Below the pieces are notes generated by a model. The model worked only from the letters and a program-made list of their open reading frames with translations, did not search any database and had not been told where the DNA came from. A stretch of DNA of 32,817 nucleotides, taken from Deltaproteobacteria bacterium (GTDB lineage: Bacteria > Myxococcota_A > UBA796 > UBA9615). Positions 16,303-27,219 of the stretch are shown piece after piece. Position 1 is the stretch's first letter; each line of letters begins with the position of its first letter. The translations under genes and the position numbers were made by a program. The stretch is from contig PBPL01000124.1 of NCBI GenBank assembly GCA_002724675.1, positions 1 to 32,817 of the forward strand, in the 5' to 3' direction.

Positions 16303-17313
16303 TCAGAACCTCACCAGCGAAGCGGCCCAGGTGAAGCCCGATCCGAAGGCCGCCATGAGGACAAGGCTGCCCTCCTGTATTCGACCGTCCTCACGCGCCT
16401 CGTGCAGTGCGATTCCAATGGATGCTGCCGTGGTGTTTCCGTACCGCTGGATGTTGTGAACCACCTTCTCAGGAGGCAGGCCGAGCTGCTTCCCGATCAT
16501 CTCGTTGATCCTCATGTTGGCCTGGTGCGGCACCAAGAGATCCACGTCGTCGAGCGCGTACCCGGTCTTCTGGAGCACCTCCTGAATCACCTCGGGAACA
16601 TGGGTGCACGCATGCTTGAACACGGCCCTTCCGTTCATCTGGGGGTACACGGAGCGGTCCTCGAACATCGTCTCTGGTGCACGAAACGGAAAAACCGATG
16701 AGCCTGGAGAGGGCGTCCATAACTCTTTCGCCCCCCGACCGTCGGCATGCAGACAGTGGGCTAGAAAGCCCCGATCGGGATCTTCGGTCGGGCCGACGAC
16801 CACCGCGGCGGCCCCATCACCAAACAAGACCGTCACGTCACGTCCCTCGTCGGAGAAGTCGAGCCCCGTCGAGTGCACCTCCGTACCCACGACCAGGACG
16901 TACTTGCTCTGCCCAGAACGAATGAATGCGTCCGCAGTAGCAAGCGAGTACAACAAGCCGGTGCACTGGTTGCGAATGTCCATGCAGGCCGTGCCAGGCA
17001 GCCCCAGGCGATCCTGAAGAAAGCAGGAGGTTCCTGGAAAGGTGTGATCGGGGCTGAGGCTGGCAACCAAGATCGTGTCGACCTCAGAGAGGTCGATTCC
17101 CGCTTGCTCCACCGCCTTCCTGGAAGCCTTTTCAGCCATCGCTGCTGGGGTGTCTTCAGGACCTGAGTAGCGACGCTCTTCGATGCCGGTTCGCTGCCGA
17201 ATCCACTCATCACTCGTGTCGATTCTCTCCGCCAGATCGTCATTGGTGACAATCTTGGGCGGCACATAGAACGCACTGCCGAGGATCTTTGACGCGGCGG
17301 AATGTCGTGACAT
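16303..17313 (-). CDS. fabH: 3-oxoacyl-ACP synthase III
   Basis: This 336-residue protein is a KAS III condensing enzyme, which joins acetyl-CoA or a branched starter to malonyl-ACP to begin fatty-acid synthesis. The start is ATG 17313, four bases after the gyrB stop; an upstream in-frame start at 17340 would extend nine residues into gyrB. The catalytic triad is recognisable: Cys117 in RNQCTGLLYSL, His in LVPHQANMRI, and Asn in RYGNTTAAS. The C-terminal GSGFTWAASLVRF also matches. The nucleophile context QCTG differs slightly from the QAACSGF of E. coli FabH, so the starter preference cannot be assigned. Close packing with gyrB and the ArsA pair implies a shared transcript. Confidence 0.93.
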   Translation of the reverse strand: MSRHSAASKILGSAFYVPPKIVTNDDLAERIDTSDEWIRQRTGIEERRYSGPEDTPAAMAEKASRKAVEQAGIDLSEVDTILVASLSPDHTFPGTSCFLQDRLGLPGTACMDIRNQCTGLLYSLATADAFIRSGQSKYVLVVGTEVHSTGLDFSDEGRDVTVLFGDGAAAVVVGPTEDPDRGFLAHCLHADGRGAKELWTPSPGSSVFPFRAPETMFEDRSVYPQMNGRAVFKHACTHVPEVIQEVLQKTGYALDDVDLLVPHQANMRINEMIGKQLGLPPEKVVHNIQRYGNTTAASIGIALHEAREDGRIQEGSLVLMAAFGSGFTWAASLVRF

Positions 17314-17317
17314 CGCT

Positions 17318-19850
<2,533 letters not shown>

Positions 19851-19864
19851 GGGGCACTCAAGGG

Positions 19865-19888
19865 CTCGCGCGCGAGCACGCGCGCGTG
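19865..19888. repeat. Two adjacent 12-bp CG palindromes upstream of gyrB
   Basis: CTCGCGCGCGAG (19865-19876) is followed directly by CACGCGCGCGTG (19877-19888). Each is a perfect palindrome, and the pair can fold as one hairpin with an 8-bp CGCGCGCG stem and a four-base loop. Alternating CG tracts favour Z-DNA under negative supercoiling. Confidence 0.8.
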
Positions 19889-19909
19889 ACAATAAAATAA
19901 TGGAATAGT

Positions 19910-21106
19910 TCAACTGCCGGGATTGTAGCGGCAGATCGCCCCGTTCGCCACCTTCCAAGGCTGATAGTGCAGGGCATCTATCTTTAGATTCGACAGCTCA
20001 GTCGTCGTGATGACAACCTGAGCCGACAGGTCCATCAACAAGGCCATCAACTGGCGGTTTCTGTGAGGGTCGAGCTCACTGGAGACGTCGTCCAGCAAGA
20101 ACAAGGGACACGAGCCCAAGTCCCGCCGCGCCAGGACCATCTCAGACACTCGAAGGGCGAGTGCTGCTGAACGAATCTGTCCTTGGGACCCAAAGCTCCT
20201 TAGGGCCTCACCACCGACGACAAGCTGCCAGTCATCTCGTTGGGGGCCAACGGTGGCAAACCCTCGTCTCTGCTCATCTTCCATCGCCTCTTCGAGCCGA
20301 GCCGACAGGCGCTCTTCTATTCCCTTCAGGCCCCGAGATAGCGCGTCTGTTGTCACGCAACCTCGATATCGAATCTCTGCTCGACCTTTGGCTGCTCCGG
20401 TGATCCCTTCGTGGACCTCACGAAATACAGGAACGAACTCACCAAGAAACTGCATCCGGCGCGCGATGACCCGGGCCCCAGCAACCGCGACACGATCATT
20501 CCAAACGCCGAGCAGGGCCTTGTCTGGTGGACTTCTTCGCTGTCGACCGGCACGAAGCAAGGCGTTTTTTTGATTCAGAGCGTTTCTGAAGTCTCGAACA
20601 ACGTCCAAGTAAGCGGGATCTAACGTGAAGGCTGCGCGGTCCAGAAAGTTCCTACGACCTTCTGGTGGACCATCTACCAGCCTCAAATCTTCAGGAACGA
20701 AGGCTATGGCCTTAATCCCCGAAAAGTAGCCAGACAGGGCCCGAGGGTCCTTTCCATCGACCCGAGCACGCTTTCCCTGAGGGCCGAGAGAGACCTCTAG
20801 CTGGCGAGCAAGCCCCTTGCTCTCCACATCAGCGACAATCCTGGCGTGACTCTGACCTCTTCGCAGAAGCTGGCTGTTCTTGGCTCCGCGGAAGGACTTC
20901 AGAGTTGCCAGAACATAGATAGCCTCGAGCAGATTGGTTTTGCCCTGACCATTGTCCCCAACGAAGACTGAGATGCCCGACGGCATCTCCAGCTCGACGC
21001 ATTCGTAGTTCCGGAAGTCCCGGACCTGTAGCGTGCGCAGATACAGGAGGGAGGCCTGTTTCTTATTCGAGGCGCATGGGCATGATGACGTACAGCTCGT
21101 CGTCAT
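19910..21106 (-). CDS. recF: DNA replication and repair protein RecF
   Basis: RecF is a SMC/ABC-like ATPase that helps load RecA at single-strand gaps with RecO and RecR. Walker A is GDNGQGKTNLLEAI (residues 50-57 onward), the ABC signature region is SQGQIRSAALALRVSE and Walker B is LFLLDDVSSELDPHR. ATG 21106 is chosen because GAGGG lies just upstream, giving 398 residues. Family homology begins only at about residue 22 (LYLRTLQVRDFRNYE), so the first 20 residues overlap the 3' end of dnaN and may not all be translated; a CTG start near 21043 is possible. dnaN is immediately upstream and gyrB follows, the common dnaA-dnaN-recF-gyrB order. Confidence 0.93.
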   Translation of the reverse strand: MTTSCTSSCPCASNKKQASLLYLRTLQVRDFRNYECVELEMPSGISVFVGDNGQGKTNLLEAIYVLATLKSFRGAKNSQLLRRGQSHARIVADVESKGLARQLEVSLGPQGKRARVDGKDPRALSGYFSGIKAIAFVPEDLRLVDGPPEGRRNFLDRAAFTLDPAYLDVVRDFRNALNQKNALLRAGRQRRSPPDKALLGVWNDRVAVAGARVIARRMQFLGEFVPVFREVHEGITGAAKGRAEIRYRGCVTTDALSRGLKGIEERLSARLEEAMEDEQRRGFATVGPQRDDWQLVVGGEALRSFGSQGQIRSAALALRVSEMVLARRDLGSCPLFLLDDVSSELDPHRNRQLMALLMDLSAQVVITTTELSNLKIDALHYQPWKVANGAICRYNPGS

Positions 21107-22187
21107 CGCCCTCACCTGGCTTGAGAAGACACGGCGAAAGGGAGTCGCCTATCTCGATGCAGACCGTGTCGCTAGCCATAGCGCTCAAGACATCGAGGAA
21201 ATACCGAGCGTTGAATCCGATCTCCAGATCGCCACCCTCCACCTGCGCCTCGATCTCCTCGCTCGCCTCGCCCGCCTCCGGCTGCTTTGCCTGAATTGTC
21301 AGGCTCCCATCCTGAATGACGAACTTGACGGGGTGGGACTTCTCCGAGGCCAGAATTGACACCCGACGGAGAGCAAGCACCAACGTCTCACGGGCCACCA
21401 GGACACGGCGCTGCCAGTCCCCAGGCAGCACCTGGCTGTAGTCAGGAAACTCACCTTCCAAAAGGCGCATAGAGAAAGAGACTGTGTCCTGCTGGAAGAC
21501 GGCCTGGTTCTGGCTGAAGCTCACCTGCCAAGCACCGTCTCCCTCTTCCACCAGCTTGCGGAGCTCAGCAAGACCTTTCTTGGGCAGAAGAACCGAGTCC
21601 GGTAGATCAGCATCTCCAGCGTCGAAGTTCTGACCGCAGACAGCAAGACGGTGCCCGTCCGTGGTCACAAAGCGAAGGTGCGAACTTCCATTGTCTTTGT
21701 CGACCTCGATGTGTGCCCCATTCAAGCCCGTTCTGGTGTCATCGCTGCTGATCGCGAACAGCGTCTTGTCGACCAAGGCCTTCAGCGAAGACGACGGCAT
21801 GCTGATGCTGTAGCCATCAGACGTCTCAGGCATGGACGGAAAGTCCTTGGATGACAAGCCAATGACCTTGAAGAAGGCCTTGCCCGATGAAATCTCCATC
21901 TGGGCGCTTCCTTCTGGAAGGCTGAAGCGAACCTGATCTGTGGGCACAAGACGAGCGATGTCGAACAACTGACGTGCACCGAGAGTCAAGCTTCCCGGTC
22001 GGACACACTCCACCTGATAGTTCCCCACAAAGGAGACCTCTGTGTCGGTTGCGCTGACTTGCATTCCCTTTTCGTTCACGTCGAGCAAGACATTGGCGAT
22101 GATCGGGTTGGTGGAGCGCTTCTCAACAATGCCCTGCACACGAGAGAGGGCACGAATGAGTTCTTCCTTGGCGATTTGGAATTCCAT
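21063..22187 (-). CDS. dnaN: DNA polymerase III beta sliding clamp
   Basis: This 374-residue protein is the ring-shaped processivity clamp that tethers polymerase III and many repair factors to DNA. Length is typical (E. coli 366). The three-domain repeat is visible, beginning MEFQIAKEELIRALSRVQGIVEKRSTNPIIANVLL, with GARQLFDIARLVP in the first domain, DTRTGLNGAHIEV in the second and the canonical clamp terminus YVIMPMRL. The start is the only reasonable ATG, and the gene is separated from dnaA by 304 bp that probably contain origin sequence and a promoter. The recF start overlaps its 3' end. Confidence 0.98.
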   Translation of the reverse strand: MEFQIAKEELIRALSRVQGIVEKRSTNPIIANVLLDVNEKGMQVSATDTEVSFVGNYQVECVRPGSLTLGARQLFDIARLVPTDQVRFSLPEGSAQMEISSGKAFFKVIGLSSKDFPSMPETSDGYSISMPSSSLKALVDKTLFAISSDDTRTGLNGAHIEVDKDNGSSHLRFVTTDGHRLAVCGQNFDAGDADLPDSVLLPKKGLAELRKLVEEGDGAWQVSFSQNQAVFQQDTVSFSMRLLEGEFPDYSQVLPGDWQRRVLVARETLVLALRRVSILASEKSHPVKFVIQDGSLTIQAKQPEAGEASEEIEAQVEGGDLEIGFNARYFLDVLSAMASDTVCIEIGDSLSPCLLKPGEGDDDELYVIMPMRLE

Positions 22188-22491
22188 GTTCTTTGCCTGT
22201 TTTCGTAGCTGCCTATGAGTAGCTCAGTGGATCCTTGGAGGATCTTGTTCTGATCGAAGTATTAGAGCAGGTCCAATTCTGTGGAAAAGCATTCTAAACA
22301 GCGAGAATTATTCGGAACGCCTGTGGGGAATTCCCGTGGACGACTGGGTGGAAATTTCGGTGGAAAGCTTGGGCTCTCCATCGGAAGGGCTGGTTTTTAA
22401 CATGCTGTCCAGGGGGCCTTCAACAGGCAATCCCAAGGGATTTCCACAGGCTGTTTTGTGCAAGTTTCAAGGAAGATGGTTCGCGGGTCTC
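22188..22491. other. dnaA-dnaN gap: candidate replication origin with DnaA-box-like array
   Basis: This 304-bp non-coding gap holds several sequences near the DnaA box TGTGGATAA: TGTGGAAAA (22280-22288), TGTGGGGAA (22322-22330), and GGTGGAAAT and GGTGGAAAG starting at 22347 and 22359. A reverse copy lies at 22440-22448. The GTGG cores at 22323, 22336, 22348 and 22360 are spaced 13, 12 and 12 bp, about one helical turn. A palindrome AATCCCAAGGGATT (22429-22442) overlaps the last box. Box quality is one to three mismatches, so origin activity is inferred. Confidence 0.5.
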
Positions 22492-23859
22492 TTAGCCGGG
22501 CAGTCCGACAGTCCGACTGACGAGTTCAACCTGCTTCTTGAACTCGGGATCTTCGCCCAGGAGCCTCTCCACCTTTCGAATGGCGTGCATCACGGTGGTG
22601 TGATCTCGTCCACCAAACTGCTTGCCTAGCTCAGGCAGTGAGAGCCCCGTGTGCTTCCTCGCCAGCCACATGGCGATCTGACGTGGAATGACCAACTGCT
22701 TTGTGCGTCGAGGGCCTTTCAGGTCTGGAACCTTGACGTTGAATTGCCTTGCTGCACCGGTGAGGATGGACTCTACGCTTACGGCTGGTTGTTCAACCTG
22801 TAGGTATCCGTCTAGGCAGGTGCGGGTGAAGTCCAAGGTGATGGGAGCTGCGTGGAAGCTGCTCATGGCGAGGAGTCGAGTCAGGGTGCCCTCGAGCTTG
22901 CGGATGTTCGAGCTTGCGTAGCGAGCAATGAAGAAGGCGACATCTTGGGGTAACTCAATGCCCTCTTCGTCGGCTTTCTTGCGAAGAATTGCGACCTTTG
23001 TCTCCGTATCTGGAGGCTGTACGTCAGCCACAAGGCCCCAGTCGAATCGACTGCGCAAGCGCTCTTCGAGCCCTTCTATGTCCTTGGGATAGCGGTCAGC
23101 AGTCACCACAATCTGGCGACCAGCGCCATGCAAGAAGTTGAAGGTGTGAAAAAACTCTTCTTGAGTCTGTAGCTTTCCCGCAAGGAACTGGATGTCATCC
23201 ACCAGCAGGGCATCACAGCCTTGTCGATACCGCTCTCTGAAGGCCTCCATGCGCTTGAAGCGCAAAGAGTTGATCATCTGATTGGTGAAGTCTTCGGCGG
23301 ACATATAAACGATGCGGGCAGAGGGATCGCGAGCGATCATGCGGTTGCCCAGTGCATTCAGAAGGTGCGTCTTGCCCAGCCCAACGCCTCCGAAGATGAA
23401 CAGTGGGTTGTAGTTTTGAGCCGGGTTGTCCGCGACGTTTTGGCACGCAGCGCAAGCGAACTGATTGCCACCACCTACAATGAACGACTCAAATGTCTTG
23501 CGTGGGTTGGGTCGGAACTGCTCCCCAGTCACCGGCGCGAGAGATCCCGTAGTCACCTGGAGGTCCGACTGGGTCGTCGGTCCATTGGGTGAGTGATTGG
23601 GTCGAGCGGGAGCGAGCTCATAGGAGATCTGGTAGCTCAGCCCGGTAACCGCCAGAAGGTGATCGAGAAGGCGAGGCTCCAGGTTTTCCTGGATCCACTC
23701 CACGTACAGTCGGTTCGGCGTGGCGAGGACGACAGTGTCATCCTTGGAACTCACAAAGGAGATCCGGTCTAGCCATGGGTCGTAGCAGGCCGGTTCCTCG
23801 TGAGTGCGCACACGAGTACAGACTTCTTCCCAGTGGGATCGAAGCAATTGAGTCATCAT
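22492..23859 (-). CDS. dnaA: Chromosomal replication initiator DnaA
   Basis: This 455-residue protein is the AAA+ initiator that binds DnaA boxes and opens the origin. Domain I is at residues 1-80 (WEEVCTRVRTHEEPACYDPWL), followed by a Pro/Asn-rich linker. The AAA+ core has Walker A GGVGLGKT (157-164), Walker B ALLVDDIQFLAGK and the arginine-finger region. Domain IV contains the DNA-binding signature GGRDHTTVMHAIRKVERLL. A CxxC within NQFACAACQNVADNP just before Walker A is not typical of E. coli DnaA. The start is the first of two Met codons (23859, 23856), preceded by an AGG. A hairpin and a promoter candidate lie upstream. Confidence 0.98.
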   Translation of the reverse strand: MMTQLLRSHWEEVCTRVRTHEEPACYDPWLDRISFVSSKDDTVVLATPNRLYVEWIQENLEPRLLDHLLAVTGLSYQISYELAPARPNHSPNGPTTQSDLQVTTGSLAPVTGEQFRPNPRKTFESFIVGGGNQFACAACQNVADNPAQNYNPLFIFGGVGLGKTHLLNALGNRMIARDPSARIVYMSAEDFTNQMINSLRFKRMEAFRERYRQGCDALLVDDIQFLAGKLQTQEEFFHTFNFLHGAGRQIVVTADRYPKDIEGLEERLRSRFDWGLVADVQPPDTETKVAILRKKADEEGIELPQDVAFFIARYASSNIRKLEGTLTRLLAMSSFHAAPITLDFTRTCLDGYLQVEQPAVSVESILTGAARQFNVKVPDLKGPRRTKQLVIPRQIAMWLARKHTGLSLPELGKQFGGRDHTTVMHAIRKVERLLGEDPEFKKQVELVSRTVGLPG

Positions 23860-23887
23860 CCTGTTGGTTTCGGGCCTTGTGGACCAA

Positions 23888-23916
23888 TGAGAGGGTCTGC
23901 CCGGCTGGCCCTCTCA
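23888..23916 (-). promoter_or_regulatory. Leader hairpin upstream of dnaA
   Basis: TGAGAGGG (23888-23895) and CCCTCTCA (23909-23916) are perfect inverted repeats with a 13-base loop, about 30 bp upstream of the dnaA ATG. It would form in the 5' leader of the dnaA transcript. There is no T-tract after it. Confidence 0.55.
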
Positions 23917-23923
23917 AGGATGT

Positions 23924-23952
23924 TGATAACTAAGATCTGGCCGGGTTGTAAA
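23924..23952 (-). promoter_or_regulatory. Candidate dnaA promoter overlapping a DnaA-like box
   Basis: On the minus strand TTTACA (23952-23947) and TTATCA (23929-23924) are spaced 17 bp. The -10 is weak, but it coincides with TTATCAACA (23929-23921), one base different from the consensus DnaA box. This would fit autorepression of dnaA by DnaA. Confidence 0.4.
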
Positions 23953-24302
23953 CGGTGGGAACGGCAGAAAATAAGGGTTTTTTTGTTGTGGGAAAGTGCG
24001 CCGATACGACGCTCTCCAGGGTGCTGAAAACAGCGGAAAAAAAAGATCTCATTTGGGCCTTGCTGGGGAGGACTTCCGATGGATCGGTTTTCTGTTCGAA
24101 GGGCACACGAACAAAAGACGAACGGGCTGAGCGAAGAACGCCCAGCTCTCTTTTGAAATCAATGACTTAGGTTGGCTGTGGCGAGTTTTCGAAAAGTGGC
24201 CGATCTCCACCCAAAGGTGATGCACGATTGCTTTTGTCGTGTGTTCTGGAGCGAGCCGGTATTTGGCGAAGATTATCCCGAGGCCGGAGTGCCGCAGATC
24301 CT

Positions 24303-24359
24303 CACGCGTGCGTAGGCGCAAAAAGCGCACTCGCGCGCGCGACAGACTTATCGGTCTGT
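24303..24359. repeat. Cluster of palindromes upstream of rpmH
   Basis: Four inverted repeats lie within 57 bp: CACGCGTG (24303-24310), GCGC-AAAAA-GCGC, TCGCGCGCGCGA (24331-24342), and ACAGAC-TTATCG-GTCTGT (24342-24359). The 12-bp CG palindrome is of the same type as those upstream of gyrB. Confidence 0.65.
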
Positions 24360-24470
24360 GTCGAGCTGGTCCCGAGTGGCTCTCTCCAACGGTCTCCACA
24401 TCAGATCCGAAGAGCGGCTCGGCGGAGAAGGGGCTTTTGGGGGCCGATGGGGTGCTGGTTCAGTGAACCC

Positions 24471-24499
24471 TTGACACCCACGGTGTGCCTCTCTATGTT
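24471..24499 (+). promoter_or_regulatory. Sigma-70 promoter of the rpmH-rnpA run
   Basis: A perfect -35 TTGACA (24471-24476), 17-bp spacer and -10 TATGTT (24494-24499) lie 45 bp upstream of the rpmH ATG. Transcription would start near 24506. This is the best consensus promoter in the window. Confidence 0.75.
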
Positions 24500-24543
24500 T
24501 GCGCGCCCTTTCGACGAAAACCTCCCAAGGCGGAGCAGAAGCA

Positions 24544-24693
24544 ATGAAGCGCACGTTCCAGCCCAGCAACGTCTCCCGCAAGCGAACCCACGGGTTCCGT
24601 TTGCGAATGTCCAGCAAGGCGGGTCGCCGGGTGATCTCCCGTCGACGTCAGAAGGCGCGCCGGCGCCTCGCCGTTTCCATTTGGAAGAAGTAG
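24544..24693 (+). CDS. rpmH: 50S ribosomal protein L34
   Basis: The 49-residue product is L34, a small, very basic large-subunit protein. It begins [20 protein letters not shown] and ends with the family-typical basic stretch RRRLAVS. The ATG at 24544 is set by the invariant MKRT(F/Y)QPS start; GGAG lies about ten bases upstream. It is the first gene of the plus-strand run behind a consensus promoter, and its 3' end overlaps the likely start of rnpA by 13 bases in another frame. Confidence 0.97.
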   Translation: MKRTFQPSNVSRKRTHGFRLRMSSKAGRRVISRRRQKARRRLAVSIWKK

Positions 24694-25055
24694 CGCTGAA
24701 CGCTCGGTTTCACCGAGAGTTCAGGATACGGAAGTCGCGGGAATATCAGCGACACCGAGCGCGCTCTCGCACCTATCACACCTCCCACTTTCTCGTGACA
24801 TGGGCTCCCTCGAAGTGCGACAACAGTCGTCTCGGGCTCACGGTGTCCCGCAAAGTGGGTCGCGCTCACCAGCGCAACCTAACCAAGCGCCGACTTCGAC
24901 ACTGGTTCCGGCACATGCATCACGAGTTGAAGGCGCCATGGGATCTCGTGGTCATAGCGCGCCCCGGAGCAGCCGAGTTGGATTTCTCGGAGATGGCGGA
25001 ACAGCTTCGCCCTCTGGTGACTTGGCTCAACCGAAAGAGTGAGGGGCGGGCATGA
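24681..25055 (+). CDS. rnpA: Ribonuclease P protein component
   Basis: RnpA is the basic protein subunit that helps the RNase P RNA bind and process pre-tRNA 5' ends. The recognisable part starts [19 protein letters not shown], then [11 protein letters not shown] and the RNR signature [17 protein letters not shown]. Downstream of the predicted transcription start the only ATG, GTG or TTG in this frame before the homology begins is TTG 24681, giving 124 residues and overlapping the rpmH end. A CTG at 24696 is also possible. The stop overlaps the yidD start as ATGA. The rpmH-rnpA-yidD-yidC order is widely conserved. Confidence 0.92.
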   Translation: MEEVALNARFHREFRIRKSREYQRHRARSRTYHTSHFLVTWAPSKCDNSRLGLTVSRKVGRAHQRNLTKRRLRHWFRHMHHELKAPWDLVVIARPGAAELDFSEMAEQLRPLVTWLNRKSEGRA

Positions 25056-25312
25056 AAGCACTTCTCCTCTTGTTGCTCCAGGCCTATAAGCGCTACGTAT
25101 CGCCCGTTCTTCCACCTGCCTGCCGCTTCCTGCCGACCTGTTCGGTCTATGCGATGGAAGCGGTTCAGGTCCACGGGGCTGCTCGGGGTAGTTGGTTGGC
25201 ATTGATGAGGTTGGGCCGCTGCCATCCGTTCAGCGCGGGCGGCCTTGACCCTGTTCCTCTCCTCAAGGCCAGTGAGGCTTCCATGACTTCAGATGACGAG
25301 GGGGCACGATGA
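25052..25312 (+). CDS. yidD: Membrane protein insertion efficiency factor YidD
   Basis: The 86-residue product is YidD, a small amphipathic membrane-associated protein that aids YidC-dependent insertion. Family landmarks are all present: [23 protein letters not shown], the [12 protein letters not shown] segment and [19 protein letters not shown]. The tail ([14 protein letters not shown]) is a short acidic extension. It overlaps rnpA and yidC by ATGA on both sides, so translation is coupled along the run. Confidence 0.96.
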   Translation: MKALLLLLLQAYKRYVSPVLPPACRFLPTCSVYAMEAVQVHGAARGSWLALMRLGRCHPFSAGGLDPVPLLKASEASMTSDDEGAR

Positions 25313-27219
25313 GCCCACCTCCCCAGGATCCCGCCCAAGAGAAGCGGGTTATGGCGGCCGTGGCTCTGTCCATTGCGGTCCTTTGGTTCTTCCAGACCTT
25401 TGTCTTTGAGCCGCCCCCCCCTCTTACACAGCCCACCGAGCCCGCGGCCGGGGAACATGCGGCCGAGACCTCTGCGGCCACCGCAGCGCCGGCGCCCGAG
25501 GGAGTTCTTGCTGGTGCCCAGGGTGATGACGACTCTGCACGAGCGGGAGTGGCGGCCGCCGATCCGGCGCCCCAAGAGATCCTTCCGCCCATTGAGCCTC
25601 AGACTCTGCGGAGGGCCTGGGGCGTTTCTGACGGAGGTCCCTTCGACCGGGGGGTGAAGTCGCGATGGTCCAACTTCGGTGGATCTCCTGTCGGATTCAA
25701 GATTGGTGCTTATCAGGAACCCTACGATGTGGACTGGCTGCCCACCTGGCTGCTCAAGGGGGTCGTCTCGGGCCTGTCGTTTGGCGAGTTCGACATCGGC
25801 TGGCCGGAGCCCCCGGACACCGGCGCAGTCGAGCTTGTGCGAGGTGATGAGAGCGAACTGCTTCTTCCAGTGGGGGTCGACAGTGCCGGCGTGGAAGGCG
25901 ACGGTGGTTTTTACCGGGTTACCGAGGAACCGGGCCGCCTCACCTTTGTGACCCGTCGCTCTGGGTTCGAAGTTACGAAGCGGTTCACCCTTCCCGAGTC
26001 GGGTTACGTGATCACCTATGAGGTCACGTTTCGAAACGTGACCTCTCAGCCCCGGCCTCTTCTGCCCAGCTACGCGGTCGCCGATCAAATGGTGGCAGGC
26101 AAGGACCGCTTCGGGCCCCAGCCCGAGACCTGGGCAGAGGTTGGTGAGGACGTGGAGAACTACGTCTCCAGCAAGCTGGACAAGAAGCCACGGGAGTACC
26201 GTGGCGCGGTCAGTTGGTTTGGCGTGGGGGATCGGTATTTCATGGTGGGCCTTGAGCCCGACCAGCGCCAGGAAGGCTCGCTGGTAATGACGAAGCTAGA
26301 GGGTGAGGATCGATACGCGTCGGTCTTTACGGCTACAGAGAAGATGCTGGCGCCCAATGAGAGCCACAGCCAGAACTTCAAGCTGTTCGCTGGACCGAAG
26401 GTGCTCGACCTGTTGGAGGACAGCGGGCTCCGCATGGCCTCGGCGGTCAACTTCGGAATGTTTGGGGTCGTCGCCCTACCGATTCTTGCCTTCCTCAAGT
26501 TTCTGTTCGGGCTCATCGGGAACTGGGGCTTGTCGATCATTGCTCTGACGGTGGTCATCAAGGCCGTCCTCTTTCCGCTGTCTCAGAAGTCCTACAGATC
26601 TATGGAGGGCATGAAGAAGCTTCAGCCCGAGATCAACGCCCTCAAGGAGAAGCACGGCGACGATAAGGAGGCGATGAATCGGGAGATGATGGAGCTCTGG
26701 AAAGAGCACGGGGTGAACCCCATGGGCGGTTGCTTGCCCATGGTGATTCAGATGCCCATTTGGTTTGCGCTCTACCGGGTGCTCTGGAACTCCGTTGAGC
26801 TCTACCAGACACCGTTTCTGTATTTCTGCGACCTGTCTCTGCGAGATCCCATTGGGGTCTTCCCGCTCTTGCTGGGCGTGACCATGTGGCTCCAGCAGAA
26901 GATGGCACCGACAGCGTCGGCTGACCCGACCCAGCAGAAGATCATGCAGATGATGCCACTCATCTTTGCCTTCATGATGTTCGCTTTGCCGGCAGGTCTC
27001 GTGGTCTATATCCTCGTCAACACAGTCCTCAGCATCGTTCAGCAGTGGCTGATTCGGCGAGGCACTGTCCAGGCTGAGGGCGACTCGGCACAAGCTTCAA
27101 AGGCGCCGCCTCCCGGCAAGGGGGGGGGTGGAAAAAAGGCCACAGGGGGTGGCCAAAAAGCACGCGGACCCAAGGGAGGCGCTGCCGCACGTAGCGCCTC
27201 TGAGAGGAAGACAAGATGA
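25309..27219 (+). CDS. yidC: Membrane protein insertase YidC
   Basis: This 636-residue protein inserts and folds inner-membrane proteins, alone or with SecYEG. TM1 is at about residues 14-32 ([19 protein letters not shown]). A large periplasmic domain (about 60-370), as in Gram-negative YidC, begins with a Pro/Ala-rich linker. The conserved C-terminal core follows, with [18 protein letters not shown], the coiled cytoplasmic loop [19 protein letters not shown] and [21 protein letters not shown]. The groove residue equivalent to E. coli Arg366 appears to be Lys here (VVIKAVLF), still a positive charge. The C-terminal tail is Gly/Lys-rich and includes a nine-base G run near 27120. It is longer than E. 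coli YidC (548). Confidence 0.97.
   Translation: MSPPPQDPAQEKRVMAAVALSIAVLWFFQTFVFEPPPPLTQPTEPAAGEHAAETSAATAAPAPEGVLAGAQGDDDSARAGVAAADPAPQEILPPIEPQTLRRAWGVSDGGPFDRGVKSRWSNFGGSPVGFKIGAYQEPYDVDWLPTWLLKGVVSGLSFGEFDIGWPEPPDTGAVELVRGDESELLLPVGVDSAGVEGDGGFYRVTEEPGRLTFVTRRSGFEVTKRFTLPESGYVITYEVTFRNVTSQPRPLLPSYAVADQMVAGKDRFGPQPETWAEVGEDVENYVSSKLDKKPREYRGAVSWFGVGDRYFMVGLEPDQRQEGSLVMTKLEGEDRYASVFTATEKMLAPNESHSQNFKLFAGPKVLDLLEDSGLRMASAVNFGMFGVVALPILAFLKFLFGLIGNWGLSIIALTVVIKAVLFPLSQKSYRSMEGMKKLQPEINALKEKHGDDKEAMNREMMELWKEHGVNPMGGCLPMVIQMPIWFALYRVLWNSVELYQTPFLYFCDLSLRDPIGVFPLLLGVTMWLQQKMAPTASADPTQQKIMQMMPLIFAFMMFALPAGLVVYILVNTVLSIVQQWLIRRGTVQAEGDSAQASKAPPPGKGGGGKKATGGGQKARGPKGGAAARSASERKTR

Larger units (their letters stand above)
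23860..24543. other. dnaA-rpmH divergent gap: second candidate origin region
   Basis: This 684-bp region contains no convincing gene. It divides the minus-strand dnaA run from the plus-strand rpmH run. It holds an A/T-rich stretch with a run of seven T (about 23970-23986) and weak DnaA-like sites at 23878-23886, 23921-23929, 23987-23995 and 24273-24281. A cluster of palindromes lies at 24303-24359, and the rpmH promoter candidate is at 24471-24499. Long open frames here look like random GC-rich reading frames without protein-like composition. Confidence 0.5.

Noticed and set aside
24228-24680. N-terminal extension of rnpA covering rpmH and the gap
   Set aside because: It is low-complexity Arg/Pro/Ser sequence without homology, and its starts lie upstream of the predicted rpmH transcription start.
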